64,000 bases of DNA from Cryoendolithus antarcticus (GCA_002077065.1 NAJO01000055.1:1-64000), one strand, 5' to 3'; positions 1 through 13,129 are shown, counted from the stretch's first letter. Program-made: numbers and translations. The notes: a model not told the origin generated them from the sequence alone.

Positions 1-421
1 GGGGAGGGGGTGGGGGTGAATGCGGCGAAGGCTGTTGGGCTTGGGGTCAAGACGTGAGATGGGGTTTGAGGGATGTGTAGTGGCTTGTGAGCAAGGTCTG
101 AGCACGAGGACCCGCGACACGTTCGTTTCGGGCGACTGGTCGCCGCCGAGGTTGGCGGTTGCTAAGCTAGTATATCAGCGATTTTCACGGCGACTTTGAA
201 TCCACCTGTTGCGACACGAACGCAAGCACACCGTCTGAACGTTCTGCTCTGTCATCCCTTCCCACTGCTCATCGTCCGCCTGCCTATCGTCCGCCTGCCT
301 AAGCATATTCACGCATCCTCGTGATCAGAGCCATCAAGCTCCGAGTGCGTTCGGAGAACGAACCCGATCGCTCCAAGCCGTGACCCTCCATCAGCCTTCT
401 TTTCACCGCCAAGGAGTCTAC
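1..421. other. Intergenic, left edge
   Basis: No supportable gene. The first 20 bases are G-rich runs on the plus strand. The rest is pyrimidine-rich sequence of the kind found around fungal transcription starts and ends. A gene could begin just outside the window. Confidence 0.5.
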
Positions 422-2378
422 TTAGCTCTGCTTCAGCACAGCAGGCTGTGCCATGGTCTCGTCATTGTATGGCCCAAAGATGCTGCGTGGGCACGAGATA
501 TTCCCGTCGATGGGCTGCAGGGCCGGTCTCTGGTTCGAGGTCGTGGGCCTCGGATCATCTATTGGCACCTGCGCGCTCGTGGGAATCCCGTTTACATTGC
601 AGTACTCGGTCAGATCATCCAGCGAGTCACCGGTGGTGGAATCGGGTTTCTCTAGCTGGGAGAGCGTATATCCGCCTGTGATCCCTGGTGGGATGTCGGG
701 CACAAACGCATCTTCGAAGTGGCTCGAAGGAGGCATCTCTTCGCGCGAGCCGATGGATCCATCTGTGCTCCTGCGTATAGTCGTGGAGGAAGCGACGCGC
801 GAATGAGCAGAATTGTAGATCTTAGAATTGTGGATCGTACAAGAAGTACGAATGGCAGCTGACGAAGCTCGGTTGGCCTTCGACGCTGTGGTCTGTGGCA
901 CGTTCGATGACGTTTCCACTGCGCCTGTTGTATTCAAAAGGGATAAGATGGCTGTGTCGGTGATTGCCGTATCTATTCCTGCTGGTACGGTTGTCTCGTC
1001 GTGATCATTGGGAACGTTAGGCCGGACTGGCGACGATGTCTTAGCTGGGGCGCTGATCGAACGGAAGATACTGCGCTGTGGAGCTGGGCTACGATTGGGA
1101 GAATGCGAGCTCTCTAACGCCGAGTCACGGGTCGGAGGATCAGCTGGTAGTTGAGTGGCTGGTCGTTGTGTGGAGTACGGCCTGACAATGGCAAGGGCAG
1201 CTGGCTTGCTGGGTTGCACCTCACTTGACGCCGCAGGATCGTCCGGGCCGTAAGGCGCAATCGTCTGACTTAGGTATTCCTCTGCTCCGCGGATCGCCTT
1301 CGAGATAGTTCTACTGCTCTTGGGCGATTCAGCCTCGGCAAACAGCTGTAGAGGGTCATCGTCTTGGCCATGGTAGCCGTGGCCCGTCAGGTATTGACCA
1401 ATGTGAATGGCGTCGACGTCCGAGGCAGCGTTCTGAAGGCGTGGCCGACGGGGTTCACCTGGCAGGGCATTTCTATAGCTTCGACGCGGAACAGCAGGAG
1501 ATCTGCCTGGACTTGCTGATAGTGTTTGGCTAGCGTCACTATTCCCAATCTCAGGCCGGTCAATCTGGTCGCCTTCTGCGTCAGATTCACTCTCCTCAAC
1601 GCTGCTGGAGATCTCGACGGTCTCGACTTCGGCTCCATGCCCGTCGGATACGTCGTCGACTTCATCCTCGCGGGCTGATCTTTTGCTTGACCTCGGTCTG
1701 GTTGCACCTTGTCTTGCCAGACGGCGGGTACGAAACCCCGGCAAAGCATAGTCCTGAGGGTGGCATTTGGCGTTGTAGATGACAGCCTTGCGCGCCTCGG
1801 AGCGCTTGGAGTGTCGCGTTGCCCCAGGATCTGGCGAGTGCTGTGTAGCACCGACTCTCATACCGCTGTCGTCGTCGTCAATGGTAACATCAGAGTCGTC
1901 GTCGTTCCCAAGATTTGGCTCAGTTCCATTCGACTCGTCATCAGAAAGGTCCACTCTGGCACGTCGTCCAGTGATCCTTTCCGCGCGTTTTGGCCGGGTG
2001 ACATCGTCCATTGGGTGATACTTGGCCGAGTAAATCGCCACAGTGTTGCGGCCTTCACGCAGGGAGGAGCGCAGGCCAGGCAGCTCTTCGTCATCGTCAT
2101 CAAATGAGGCTGTCTTGGCGCCCTTCGTCGCTGGCGGCGTCAAGACGGCTTTTGGGTCCAGGCCTCGAAGTACGCCACGCAGGCGTGGGGCCTTCGCTGG
2201 TTCGAGCTCGTCAGGAGGGATCTCTACCCACTCGGCAGATGGTCGTGGGCGGTCAGCTCTACGCCGTTGAGGCTTCGGTGACGCAGAGACCTGTGAGGTG
2301 GTGAGTCGCGTTTTTGGTAGCTGCGTGGGACCTGCTCACCTTCTCGCTGTCTCGTGATCTACTACGCTTCGGAGCCAT
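422..2378 (-). CDS. Hypothetical disordered protein with a duplicated motif (2 exons)
   Basis: Function not recognised. Exon 1 (2340-2378) encodes MAPKRSRSRDSEK. A 49-nt intron (2291-2339, GTGAGC...CACAG) joins it in phase to exon 2 (422-2290), giving 635 residues. The ATG at 2378 is preferred because the long frame has no good ATG of its own. The protein is rich in Ser, Asp, Glu and Arg and looks largely disordered. A short motif appears twice: IYSAKYHPMDDV near residue 99 and IYNAKCHPQDYAL near residue 183, each beside basic residues. The basic and acidic blocks would suit a nuclear protein, but that is inference. It lies in tandem with the unknown gene at 2712. Confidence 0.7.
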
Positions 2379-2711
2379 GGTGACGGTCTCAAGATCGAGT
2401 GAAAGGTTGCGTAAGATCACTCTACAATATGGGCGATGTGGATAGCAGCAATGACAGGTCACCGTGGTGAGGTGGAGGCATCGGCTATGCGTGTTATAGT
2501 GGCAATCACGCGTGCAGTAGGCAGACGCGTCAGACTTTCGTAAAGTAGGAAGTGACGAGACTTGAAAGGAACCTCTCACCTCCACTCAAACTCACCTCGC
2601 CTACTCGCAGATTACACGAGTGAAGGCGTGTGTGCCCTGAGGCGAGGAACATCCAAGCATCGCAGTGAGTCTTCGTATTCATGTGGATCGCCTCCTGCAG
2701 CTACTTTCGCC
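2379..2711. other. Intergenic, 333 bp
   Basis: Promoter region of the 422-2378 gene and 3' flank of the 2712-3818 gene. No other signal seen. Confidence 0.5.
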
Positions 2712-3818
2712 CTAATGCGCACCTGCTATCAACGGCGTAGTCGAGCTTCGTAACGCGTACCTGCTGAGCGTTGCCGGTAATTGCAGCGACCCATACCCTT
2801 GATCACCATCACTCTCAGTCTCCTCATCCTCACTCGAATCAGCTTCAACGACTCCATCACTCGGGAAGATGCCCATTTCTTCGGCAGCTTTTCGCTGCAC
2901 TTGGCTGGCGACACGCCGGTCCTTCTCCTCTTCTTTCAGTCGACGCCTCTCATCACTCTTGCGCCGGTGCTCTGCCGCTTTCTTCGCCTTAGACTCCCAC
3001 TTCGGTGTCTCACGCTCAGCCGTGGACAATGCCGATACCATGCGTTCCTTTGCTTGACTCAGCTCGAGCAGGCAGTTCCCGTCTCGAAGGATTTGATGTG
3101 CTGCCCGTTCGCATAGGTTCTGGGACTTCTCAAGCAGTCCATCTACAGTGTCGAAGGCTACTCTTCCATCGTCGTTTTCTACTTTCACTCTGTGCTCTTG
3201 TCTTCTCTGCCATGCAGGCATGACGATTTTAGCTTCGAGCTCCGCTGGGCTATCGTCCTCTGCACTGCTGTCCTCTCGATCATCTGGAGAGGCACTTCTC
3301 GCGAGACGCTCCATCTTTGCGTTCATCTTCGCCTTTCGTATTGAGTTTCGGCAGACACTGACTTTATTGACGAGACTTTCGAACCGGCTTTGGATGTCGC
3401 CGTCGTAGTACACCACCACAAACGCCCTTGATCGATACTTCGTTGGTCCAGAGAGCTGCCCCGATAAGGCTGATGTGGTCTTCCTCTTCCTCTGTGACAG
3501 TCTCAAGGCATCAGCCGCTGACAATCGCGGCACCGCCAGCTGCTTGGGCTCCGGCTGAGCCACTTGCTCTACAGTTGGCGTTGATTCATCTTGCTGCTCC
3601 CTCACGCTGCGACTCCTGCGCTTCGACAGTCTTGATCGCAAGGACGAAGTCTTCGATGCTTTACGCACGAGCGTCTTCTCCGAATCGGTAGGGACTGGGT
3701 CACAGATCGCATCGGTCTGTCGTTGTTTCGAAGTTTGGATGAGACCTTCCAGCTCAGAGATCCATAGCGGCACGCTCTCAAGTATCGTCTGAAAGCATTT
3801 GTATGCGTCTTCGGCCAT
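2712..3818 (-). CDS. Conserved-looking hypothetical protein, 368 aa
   Basis: Function not recognised. The frame is open upstream of 3818 back to a TGA with no other ATG, so translation is placed at MAEDAYKCFQ unless an upstream exon exists. The N-terminus (residues 1-35) is a hydrophobic helix-like stretch. A basic Ser/Arg segment follows. The most protein-like block is near residue 132 (FVVVYYDGDIQSRFESL), followed by a basic helix. Residues about 250-320 form a charged helix rich in Lys, Arg and Glu, and the tail is acidic. It resembles uncharacterised ascomycete proteins as far as I can recall, but I cannot name a family. Confidence 0.65.
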   Translation of the reverse strand: MAEDAYKCFQTILESVPLWISELEGLIQTSKQRQTDAICDPVPTDSEKTLVRKASKTSSLRSRLSKRRSRSVREQQDESTPTVEQVAQPEPKQLAVPRLSAADALRLSQRKRKTTSALSGQLSGPTKYRSRAFVVVYYDGDIQSRFESLVNKVSVCRNSIRKAKMNAKMERLARSASPDDREDSSAEDDSPAELEAKIVMPAWQRRQEHRVKVENDDGRVAFDTVDGLLEKSQNLCERAAHQILRDGNCLLELSQAKERMVSALSTAERETPKWESKAKKAAEHRRKSDERRRLKEEEKDRRVASQVQRKAAEEMGIFPSDGVVEADSSEDEETESDGDQGYGSLQLPATLSRYALRSSTTPLIAGAH

Positions 3819-5135
3819 GTCTACGAATGCGGTGCGAGGCAATGCATCCGTGGCGTTGCCAGACCGCCCATTACTTGCCCATGCTTGGGTTCCTCGTTTG
3901 GCTTGTCACTGGATCACTCGCTGTGCAAGGCGTTGATGCAGGTCGCGTGCGTGTGTTGATGATTCCCGTCGTTCGCTTTTCTCAAAGGCCGGCCCCGTCT
4001 GCCAGACCGTCACTAACATCAGGTATGCACGACGACGGGCTGACAATATGCAGATGAGGAGCTCGCGACCAAAGGACCGGGCTTGTACGCAATTACATAC
4101 AACTACATACAAGGATCGGACGCTTGGCTGCAACCCCCCCGCCCGTGGTTTCAAGAGGCAGCTTCGCCGACAGGTTCCGTCCAATTGCTACTTCGAGCGA
4201 GTCAGCTGGACGGTGGCATATCGTGGCAGCAGTCGCCGCATCCTTCGTATTGCAGTGCTACCTATACCTGCTATGACCGACACTGCGAGACTGACCGCTG
4301 CTTTGGTGGATAGTCGCAGCAGTGTCACTCTGAATACTTTGAAACTGGCCATCTCGGCCAAAACTCCAGACGGCACCGCACTGATCTCACTTTGGACGGC
4401 TAGGAGATTAGGTTGACCGGGCCCGCACGCCGCGGCAAGACTTGCTTCACGGAACCCCGCGAGATCTCATGTTGACGTCGGCATCCCGATCATATCTTCC
4501 ATCGCACAGTACTTTCATCCGACCTTTTTCCTGCTTTCGAGTGATAGCAATTGTACAGCTCAAGCTCGCAGCTTACGCAACGCAGAGCTCGGAGATACTT
4601 CCGCATGCGATCCTGAAGCGAGGGTGCATGCAACGAATCTGCAAGGCCAGCAGGCTTACCGGCATGTATTTGCATTTCCCATGTGCACACGCGCGGCTAG
4701 CCACTGCTAGCCACTTTTGTACTTCCACACGCCGCCACATTCACAACACCATAAATTTGCACGTCTGGCCTCAACTGGGAGATCCTGTACTATGTAGATT
4801 TGCAAATGGGTAAACCACACGACGCTTCGCGCACTGGCTGTGTTGTGGTTTGGACTTGTGGGAGGTAGGGTAAGGTGGTATGGCGAAATGAGTGATGTGT
4901 GAGAGCGGTCAGGCCGCTGCATCACGCTTCATAGCTGGCACAGGGCTACCCATGCGGTGTCGAAGCACATGTCTTGCTTGGTCATTAAGCTCTCCTTGCA
5001 ATGTCATCGACATGTCATGCTCTCGTAGTGTCTGCTGCTCGTATCTGAAAGCTGCTACGGTGGACCTGACGGGATCATTGCTGATGCTCCACATCAGCGA
5101 TCCCTCGATTTCGTCCAAACTCATGTGTGGCCGCC
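3819..5135. other. Intergenic, 1.3 kb
   Basis: No frame here has convincing composition or start context. A frame directly downstream of the epimerase stop (4909-5139, minus) has no family resemblance and is taken as 3' UTR. A C-run lies near 4133. Confidence 0.5.
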
Positions 5136-6464
<1,329 letters not shown>

Positions 6465-7112
6465 ACTTGGATGTCTGGTGAGAGATGAGTTCGTTCAAGA
6501 AACGCCGTGATTCAGAGTCGAGAGTCAACGAAACATGAGTGTCTCGAGACTTGTAGTGGGGCGATTCAGGTACCACCTTCCCCTCCACGTTGCAGCCATA
6601 GGGCTGCAGGGACGTAGTGGAGAGCTCTTTCCGACATGCAACGGGACCTCACGGCCACACTTAGTTCTCTTGAGCATACCGAGACCACACATGCGCATAG
6701 CTCCGATCATCGATCAGGGTAACGAAAAGGCGGCAGGCCCATCAAGTGCGGGGCTCTGTGGCAAACCCCCGGACGATTGACCGATCCTAGTCCAATCCCG
6801 CTGCATGGACAGGATCAGCTGGAAGACAACTTGTCCGTCCAAGGCTTCCTGAAATTATCCGCGCACCACTTCTGCGAACCAACGATACGTCGAAACAGGG
6901 CAGCTGCATATCTAGCTGAAAGTGAAGGGTTCGTCCTCTGAATGTTCCCGGACCGTGCCGCTTGGCGCTAATGCAGGTACATCCGCCTCATTGGAATGCG
7001 GAAGCCAGTAAACAATACCACCACTTGCGATTGTCGAACAGCAAACTTGCTGGGATCGCAAGACATGGTCTGAGACCTTTCGCAGTCGCGCGCGCCTGGG
7101 AATACATCAAGC
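6465..7112. promoter_or_regulatory. Divergent intergenic region, 648 bp
   Basis: Separates the epimerase (minus) from the SUN-domain gene (plus), so it must hold both promoters. No specific operator recognised. Confidence 0.5.
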
Positions 7113-9293
7113 ATGGCGACTCCTCGACAAACGCGCTCTGGAGCCGCTCGGGGACCAACGCCAGCACGCGGTCCCACGCCACTTCCTGCATTAAGCACGA
7201 AAATCAATACTTCGTATGGCGCAGCAGGCACACCAAATCTAAGAGGTCAAGTCGCTACACCGGGCCAGACTTTTGCGCAATCTATGGCGCAAGCACAGGC
7301 GCAATCTACAACGACGATCAGAACTACTCGACCTGTAGTATCGGAGCCGATCGACGGAGTGAACGAAGAGGACGAAGAGGACGAAGAGGACGGGACCGAG
7401 TCGCCAACTGCCAAGCAAAAGGAGACGATGCGCGACGAGACTAATCTGCCCTCCACGGACCAGTACTACGGCGCCAACCGACGCAAACCAGCTGTCCCTG
7501 GACGTGGCGCATCGCGACCCATGCAAGGCCGATCGCCACTCCAACCCGATGATCCTAGTGAAGGTCCATCTACTGCTCGTCCCAATGCTCGGCCGCTCCC
7601 AAGACCCGCTGCACCTGTCAATGGACCAGCAACATCTCAGACTCGTGACGGGAACCAACCTGCTACTGACTCCCATGTACGGCAACCATCAAATCAGTCC
7701 GGCTCGGCACCATCGCAGGGTCCGCGATCGCCACCACCACGACCACAGCTTGGTGCGTCGCAGCAGGGTGCACGTGCAGCTCAAGATCCACCTCCACCGC
7801 CATCGCCAAGAGCTATACCCAGTACCCTCGATGTCGCACTCTTCGCTATCCCAAGATATCTCTGGCGCAACATCTGGGCGCTCATACTTGGCGCAGTATT
7901 GTTGTGGACGTTCCTTCTCATGCCTCTACCAACGACTGCGGCTTTCCGACGAGACGAATTGGTCAGGGCCGCACGCATTGCTGCCGGCTATCCTGGCTAT
8001 GAGCAGCCACCAAATGAGCTTGAAGGTATGTGGCTGCAGATACGCTACAACAGCTCGTTCTTGAAGGGTGTTGTCATGCCTGAGGAGAACATCCCCGGCC
8101 AGCAGTGGGCGATCAATACGATGTTGCTCGCCCGTGTCGAGGGCATCGAGCAGAATCAGACCCTCTTCCTCGACAAGTTGGAGCATATGGAGGATTTCCT
8201 GCCGAGGATGATGGCGGTCGACCTGCAAGATGGCAAAATGCAGATCAAGCCTGAATTCTGGCAGGCTCTGCTACGTAGGACTGAAGGCGACAGGACCCTG
8301 TACGACGCCTTTATGCGCACTAACGAGCAGGCGGTCCGAGCGAACATCGAGCAGGTGTCAAGTGGGCATCTGAGCTACGCAATCCAATCACAACAAGTAG
8401 TCGGTCGCGAGGCCGTCCTTCGACTGATGGAGGAGAACAACCGCTTTCTCACCACCCAAGTCACACAGCTATTGGAGTCACGCATGTCTGACACGCTCGA
8501 CGCTGCACGTGCAGCTGCAATACAAGTAGCGACTGAGATCGTCAAGGAACTTCCACAAGACGACAACACCCGCCTAGCCATTCTTGCCAGGACAAACCTC
8601 CTGCAGAATCAACTGCGCAACATCAACTCGTTCAATTGGCTCAGCCACCGAGCGGGCGCCAGAGTCGATCCCCACAAGACCTCTCCAACGCTGGGGCTTA
8701 CCACATTGCAGAGCTTCTTGGGGTACGCGTACGAGTCTTCTAAATATATGAGCAAGCCCGTCTATGCTCTGATGGAGTGGCAGGAGTACGGAGAAGCTTG
8801 GTGCGCTGCCGAGTCCGCCAAATATGGCAAAGCACAGCTTGCGATTGAGATGAAAGATGCCGTCATCCCTGCTGACTTCGCCATCGAGAACATTGGCAAT
8901 AGAGGCACCCGTGATATAGCCTCTTCGCCGCGTGAGTTCGAAGTGTGGGCTGAAGCGCTCACAGAAGACCAGGCGCACGAGTACAAGTCAACGATTCTGG
9001 ACTACTTCGCACATAATCATCGCGAGCCAGCGGGATGTTTGGCGGAGGAGCCACCTACAGCCAAGGCTGTTTGCGTGGCGGATGGGATTTACGACATCCA
9101 CGGGACGAACTGGGTGCAGAGCTGGCCGACGTTTGTGGACATGCAGGATATTGCCTTTGCGACAAAGAAAGTCTACTTCAAGATTGTGAGCAATTGGGGA
9201 GCGGAGCATACCTGTATTTATAGGGTGAGGATGACTGAGGCTGGCCATGACGAGCTGCCACCTCCGCTGGGGGATCAGAGTTGGTTGAGATGA
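7113..9293 (+). CDS. SUN-domain nuclear envelope protein, 726 aa
   Basis: SUN proteins sit in the inner nuclear membrane and pair with KASH proteins to link chromatin or nuclear bodies to the cytoskeleton. Single exon from an ATG at 7113. Residues 1-240 are disordered, Pro/Gln-rich and nucleoplasmic by family logic, with an acidic EDEED repeat near 86-93. A single membrane helix lies at about 253-272 (IWALILGAVLLWTFLLMPLP). The lumenal stem has helical heptad-like sequence. The C-terminal SUN domain covers roughly 545-720, with the ALMEWQEYGEAWCAA strand, two further cysteines, and the closing NWGAEHTCIYRVRM signature. The length and order fit Sad1/UNC-84 proteins. Confidence 0.9.
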   Translation: MATPRQTRSGAARGPTPARGPTPLPALSTKINTSYGAAGTPNLRGQVATPGQTFAQSMAQAQAQSTTTIRTTRPVVSEPIDGVNEEDEEDEEDGTESPTAKQKETMRDETNLPSTDQYYGANRRKPAVPGRGASRPMQGRSPLQPDDPSEGPSTARPNARPLPRPAAPVNGPATSQTRDGNQPATDSHVRQPSNQSGSAPSQGPRSPPPRPQLGASQQGARAAQDPPPPPSPRAIPSTLDVALFAIPRYLWRNIWALILGAVLLWTFLLMPLPTTAAFRRDELVRAARIAAGYPGYEQPPNELEGMWLQIRYNSSFLKGVVMPEENIPGQQWAINTMLLARVEGIEQNQTLFLDKLEHMEDFLPRMMAVDLQDGKMQIKPEFWQALLRRTEGDRTLYDAFMRTNEQAVRANIEQVSSGHLSYAIQSQQVVGREAVLRLMEENNRFLTTQVTQLLESRMSDTLDAARAAAIQVATEIVKELPQDDNTRLAILARTNLLQNQLRNINSFNWLSHRAGARVDPHKTSPTLGLTTLQSFLGYAYESSKYMSKPVYALMEWQEYGEAWCAAESAKYGKAQLAIEMKDAVIPADFAIENIGNRGTRDIASSPREFEVWAEALTEDQAHEYKSTILDYFAHNHREPAGCLAEEPPTAKAVCVADGIYDIHGTNWVQSWPTFVDMQDIAFATKKVYFKIVSNWGAEHTCIYRVRMTEAGHDELPPPLGDQSWLR
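7366..7391 (+). repeat. Short in-frame acidic repeat
   Basis: About three copies of a 9-bp unit (gaagaggac) inside the SUN-domain gene, encoding the acidic EDEEDEED stretch. It is a likely site of length variation. Confidence 0.7.
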
Positions 9294-9885
9294 GGGTACT
9301 CGCTGGAGGGAGTGCGAAGGAGGAAGCCGAATGAGCGGCGAGCGAAAACGAAACCGGCCTTGGGTTAGCGAGAGCATAGGAGGTCGCATGACATTGGGAT
9401 GCACTGGATGGATATGGGTCGAGATGGTTGATACCCTTTGTTGCGTTCGAGCATGGCGTTGTGCATGGGAACAGGATCATGGAGGGAACAGACATTGCAT
9501 CACATGGCACACTCTTCAGGGACGGCCACTGCGGCCTTGTTTGCGCAGTGCGGTCTGGAAGAGCAGTAGCGTAGAGTGGCAATTCCAGAGCTACGAGCTC
9601 CATGTTTCACCTCGTCCAGAGACCCTCAGCGTCGATTTCCTCCTTCAGATAAACCGTCAGCACTGTGCTGCGCCCTCGAACACTTGATGCGTGACGTACA
9701 TGAATTAATTTTGACTCTCCCCTTGTGAGATGGTTTGCTGTCACATGTGAACACGGTGATTTGGCTCTTGTCTTCGAGCTTGGTTCATGTTTCTTACAAC
9801 TTGTTCATAATCCCACAAATTTCTTATCACAATCAACTCCCTCCTCTAGTCATACTCCCGCTTCCATTCTACTGCCGCCTTCAGT
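9294..9885. other. Intergenic, 592 bp
   Basis: 3' flank of the SUN gene and promoter of the ubiquitin hydrolase gene. The last 100 bases before 9886 are CT-rich, as is common before fungal starts. No gene seen. Confidence 0.5.
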
Positions 9886-10644
9886 ATGGCTTCCACCGAG
9901 GCCACCCCCTCCTCTCCCGCTAAGACCAAGCGCTTCATACCTCTCGAGAACAACCCGGCCACGATGACCACCCTCCTTCACACTCTTGGCCTTTCTCCAA
10001 CTCTAGCCTTTCACGACGTCTACTCCCTCACCGACCCAGACCTCCTAGCCTTCGTCCCGCGTCCCGCCTACGCACTCCTGCTCGTTTTTCCCGTCTCCAA
10101 AACCTACGAAGGCTTCCGTCACGGCGAGGATGCGGCGAAGAAGGAGTACGATGGCAAAGGCGACGGCGAGGAGGTCGTATGGTATAAGCAGACGATTGGA
10201 AACGCGTGTGGGCTGATCGGGCTATTGCATGCCGTGAGCAATGGGGATGCAAGAAACTACATCACCAAGGGCAGCGATCTGGACACTTTTGTTCATGACG
10301 CCGTGCCGCTGGGAGCGTCAAAGAGGGCAAAGCTGGTGGAGAACAGTGATGTGCTGGAGAAGGCGCATCGGGATGCGGCGAACATGGGGGACACGGCTGC
10401 GCCCGGGGCGAACGATGATGTGGATTTGCATTATGTGTGCTTCGTCAACAGCGCTGGGAAATTGTGGGAAATGGATGGGAGACGGAAAGGGCCACTGGAA
10501 CGGGGGAGTCTCGGGGAGGGAGACGATGTGCTGAGTGAGAAGGCGTTGGATCTGGGAGTCCGGCCGTTCTTGAAGAGGGAGGAGGAGGCTGGGGAGGGTG
10601 AGGTGAGGTTCAGTTTGATTTGTCTGGCGGAGAATTTGGAGTGA
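9886..10644 (+). CDS. Ubiquitin C-terminal hydrolase (peptidase C12, UCH/Yuh1 type)
   Basis: Cysteine protease that removes small adducts from the ubiquitin C-terminus, in cytosol or nucleus. Single exon, 252 residues, close to the size of yeast Yuh1 and UCH-L3. The catalytic set is complete: oxyanion Gln102 and Cys108 in KQTIGNACG, His182 in DLHYVCF, and Asp197 in EMDGR. The usual N-terminal RFIPLENNP start and FHDVYSL strand are present. The C-terminal SLICLAEN strand closes the fold. It is one of three ubiquitin-proteasome genes within 16 kb (with PI31 and Rpn1). Confidence 0.95.
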   Translation: MASTEATPSSPAKTKRFIPLENNPATMTTLLHTLGLSPTLAFHDVYSLTDPDLLAFVPRPAYALLLVFPVSKTYEGFRHGEDAAKKEYDGKGDGEEVVWYKQTIGNACGLIGLLHAVSNGDARNYITKGSDLDTFVHDAVPLGASKRAKLVENSDVLEKAHRDAANMGDTAAPGANDDVDLHYVCFVNSAGKLWEMDGRRKGPLERGSLGEGDDVLSEKALDLGVRPFLKREEEAGEGEVRFSLICLAENLE

Positions 10645-11015
10645 GTGAAGAGTTCATCTCGAAGGCATCACCGTTGGCTGGGCGGATCTGGAAACTCTTC
10701 CAATGACTGGGTACGATATTGAGCTCGACTTCAAACTTGTGATCGGCAAACTACGTTTGGTGTCTAGACTCTGATCAAATTCTTCAGTCTCGGTATCGTC
10801 CGGGCAACGTGAAAGGTGCCTGGTGGTACGGTAGGAGCCGAGGAATGCAGCCATGACTTTCTCGACCTCGACTACCCTAACGGACGGAGCCGCGTGCCAC
10901 AGAGCATTATTACGGTCGATCTGACCCTCACTGGCCGCCATGGCAACAAGTCCTCCGGTTGAAGGCATGGCCCTGTGTCGATAACCGCTATTGACAGACA
11001 GTGAACCTGACTTCT
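10645..11015. other. Intergenic, 371 bp
   Basis: Lies between the UCH and receptor genes. A 104-codon ATG-started frame on the minus strand (10654-10968) has no recognisable features and is not called. Confidence 0.4.
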
Positions 11016-13129
11016 ATGATAAAACCACACCTGCAAATGATACGAAGGCTTCTGTCATCCCTGCCCTCAAATCCGCCTGCAGAGTCAATCACCATGGGTA
11101 TCCTTCGCATGATTGACAGAGTCAACATGGCGTTCCAGCCCGCGGACCCAGCAGCGCGTATGCTTTCTTCGCGAGCATTGATGTCGACTGCGCCGCTGGA
11201 CCCAAATGTCGGCCTCACGATCGCACAGAAGCACATCATACAAGTCTTATGCTGTACAATGGCGTGCATCAGTCTGGCCTCGTGTCTCTGCGCGATTTAC
11301 TGGTTTAAGCAGATGCGAGAAAACTATCGTCGAAGGCTTATCTTTTTTCTCCTACTGGGCGACGCTGGGAAAAGTCTAACATTCATCATCAATTCGACAT
11401 ACACCTTTGCCAACGGAGCGATGCCGATGAGTCGTGATGTCTTTTGTCAGATCTCTGGGTGGTTTCTGTCGTTCGGGCTGGAGCAGTGCGGTAAGCGAAA
11501 CCAATCGTCTCTGAATACGGTCGCAGCAGCACACTGATGAATGGACCAGATGTTGCGATCCTGTTCATTAGCATGCATATGGCGCTGCAAATCTTCCCGC
11601 CAAGGTGGTCGCGCCTAGGTACCGATGGCTTATACAATGTGCGTGGCTGCGTGTGCGGACTGTACTATTTCATCCCCATACTACTGGCTGCATTGGCTTT
11701 CCTGAACCCCAATGGAGGCTACACCGTAGCAGGAGCGTGGTGCTGGTTACCGGTGCGACCATTCTGGTATCGATTGGCGCTCTCATATATTCCTCGATAC
11801 TTGATCTGGGCTTATATCATGGGTGTAGCGATCCGCATCTACTGGCATGTGGGCTACGAGTTCCGCGTATTCGGTGAAGAGCGGGATCGAAGCTCAAGCG
11901 TGGACGTCACCGCCATTGGATCATTCAATCGGCACGCTATCACGAACGTCGCTAGTCGCCATGGTCAAGAAGATATAGCACCGGAGGATGCAAGTACGAA
12001 GGGACTCACATCGACGAAGGTCACGCCACCAGAGTCTGTCAAAGCTTTGCCTACCAAAACATCCGCCGCGGGACCGATCTGGGGCGGCCCTTTCGGCGCA
12101 CCAGCAATAGAAACCACAGCGTCAGCTAGCATGCCTACTTCGCGACGAGGATCCCGCCAGGTAGCCCCCGGCATATTCGCGGAAGACTTCTCAGCTCCGC
12201 AGGCAAACTTCTCCACCAAGCGACGCGGTTCAGTCTCAACAATCGCCTCAGGTCATCCATCCGTCGTACAATCGATCGACGCATTGACGCCTATAGTGGA
12301 GAACAAAGGTGAACTCGGACTCCAGACTGACGATGGTCCTGCCAACCTTGCAAACCGCGCGACGCGCCAGCGTCGGACTGCAATCCAACGCCAGCTTCGC
12401 ATGCTCTTCATCTATCCGGTCATCTACATGCTGCTATGGATCATACCCATGGTGGCGCACTTCTTGAGCTACAGTGATCATTTCGCAAAGCACCCTATCT
12501 TCGCACTCAGTATGATGTCCTCGTTCTGCCAGACGCTCATGGGCTTTGTGGATGTATGCATCTTCTGCTGGCGTGAGCGGCCGTGGTATCACATCCCAGG
12601 CTCGGACGGGACGTTCTTGGGGAGTTTTAAATTTTGGAAACACCATAACAGGGAGCGTAAGATGTTTGGCTGGGTGCGCCGCAACAATCACGATGACCTC
12701 GAAGGTCAAGATTCACGAGTCTCGGAGAAGCGCACTTCAGACACCTCAGATCAGCCAGCCCCTGTGCCTGTAATTACACACAAGTGGCTAAAGCCCTGGA
12801 TCTGGGCAGCAGCCAAAGAGACTGCCAGCCCCACTGAAAGTGCTAGACCCAGTATCGGGCACAAGCGTACGTTCAGCGGCGGCTCGGATCGCAAGGCAAA
12901 GGAGAGTGAGCAAGCGCATGAGCGGCTTGCGCTCGAGAGAGCGGATTACGAGAAACAGCGTCCGAATCTGACTGAGAGGCGAGCCAGTGTGATCAGTCAG
13001 CTGCAAACACAAGGTACCGCGCCAACTCTGCAGCCTACGCCGGTGACCGAGGGAACGGATCCGTTCGACGGGGAGGTGGACAAGCATCATGAGGCGATCG
13101 AGCCGGCGAAGTGGAACGGACATGTATGA
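11016..13129 (+). CDS. Git3/Gpr1-like G-protein-coupled receptor (2 exons)
   Basis: Predicted plasma-membrane seven-helix receptor of the fungal glucose/nutrient-sensing Git3 class, which signals through a G-alpha to cAMP. Exons 11016-11490 and 11550-13129 (59-nt intron, GTAAGC...CCAG) give 684 residues. A second ATG at 11094 has a better context (CACCATGG) and could be the real start. Helices are visible at about 74-97 and in the RRRLIFFLLLGDAGK, DVAILFISMHMALQIF, YYFIPILLAALAF, and YIPRYLIWAYIMG segments. A long cytoplasmic loop of roughly 180 residues follows. The last two helices (LRMLFIYPVIYMLLWIIP, then SFCQTLMGFVDVCIFCWRE) match the Git3 C-terminal domain, with a disordered tail after them. 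The ligand is not shown by the sequence. Confidence 0.85.

Noticed and set aside
1..20. G-rich runs that could form a G-quadruplex at the left edge
   Set aside because: Only three adequate G-runs are visible before the pattern breaks.
10654..10968. 104-codon ATG-started frame on the minus strand
   Set aside because: No motif, no neighbours that need it, and composition not clearly protein-like. Left uncalled.
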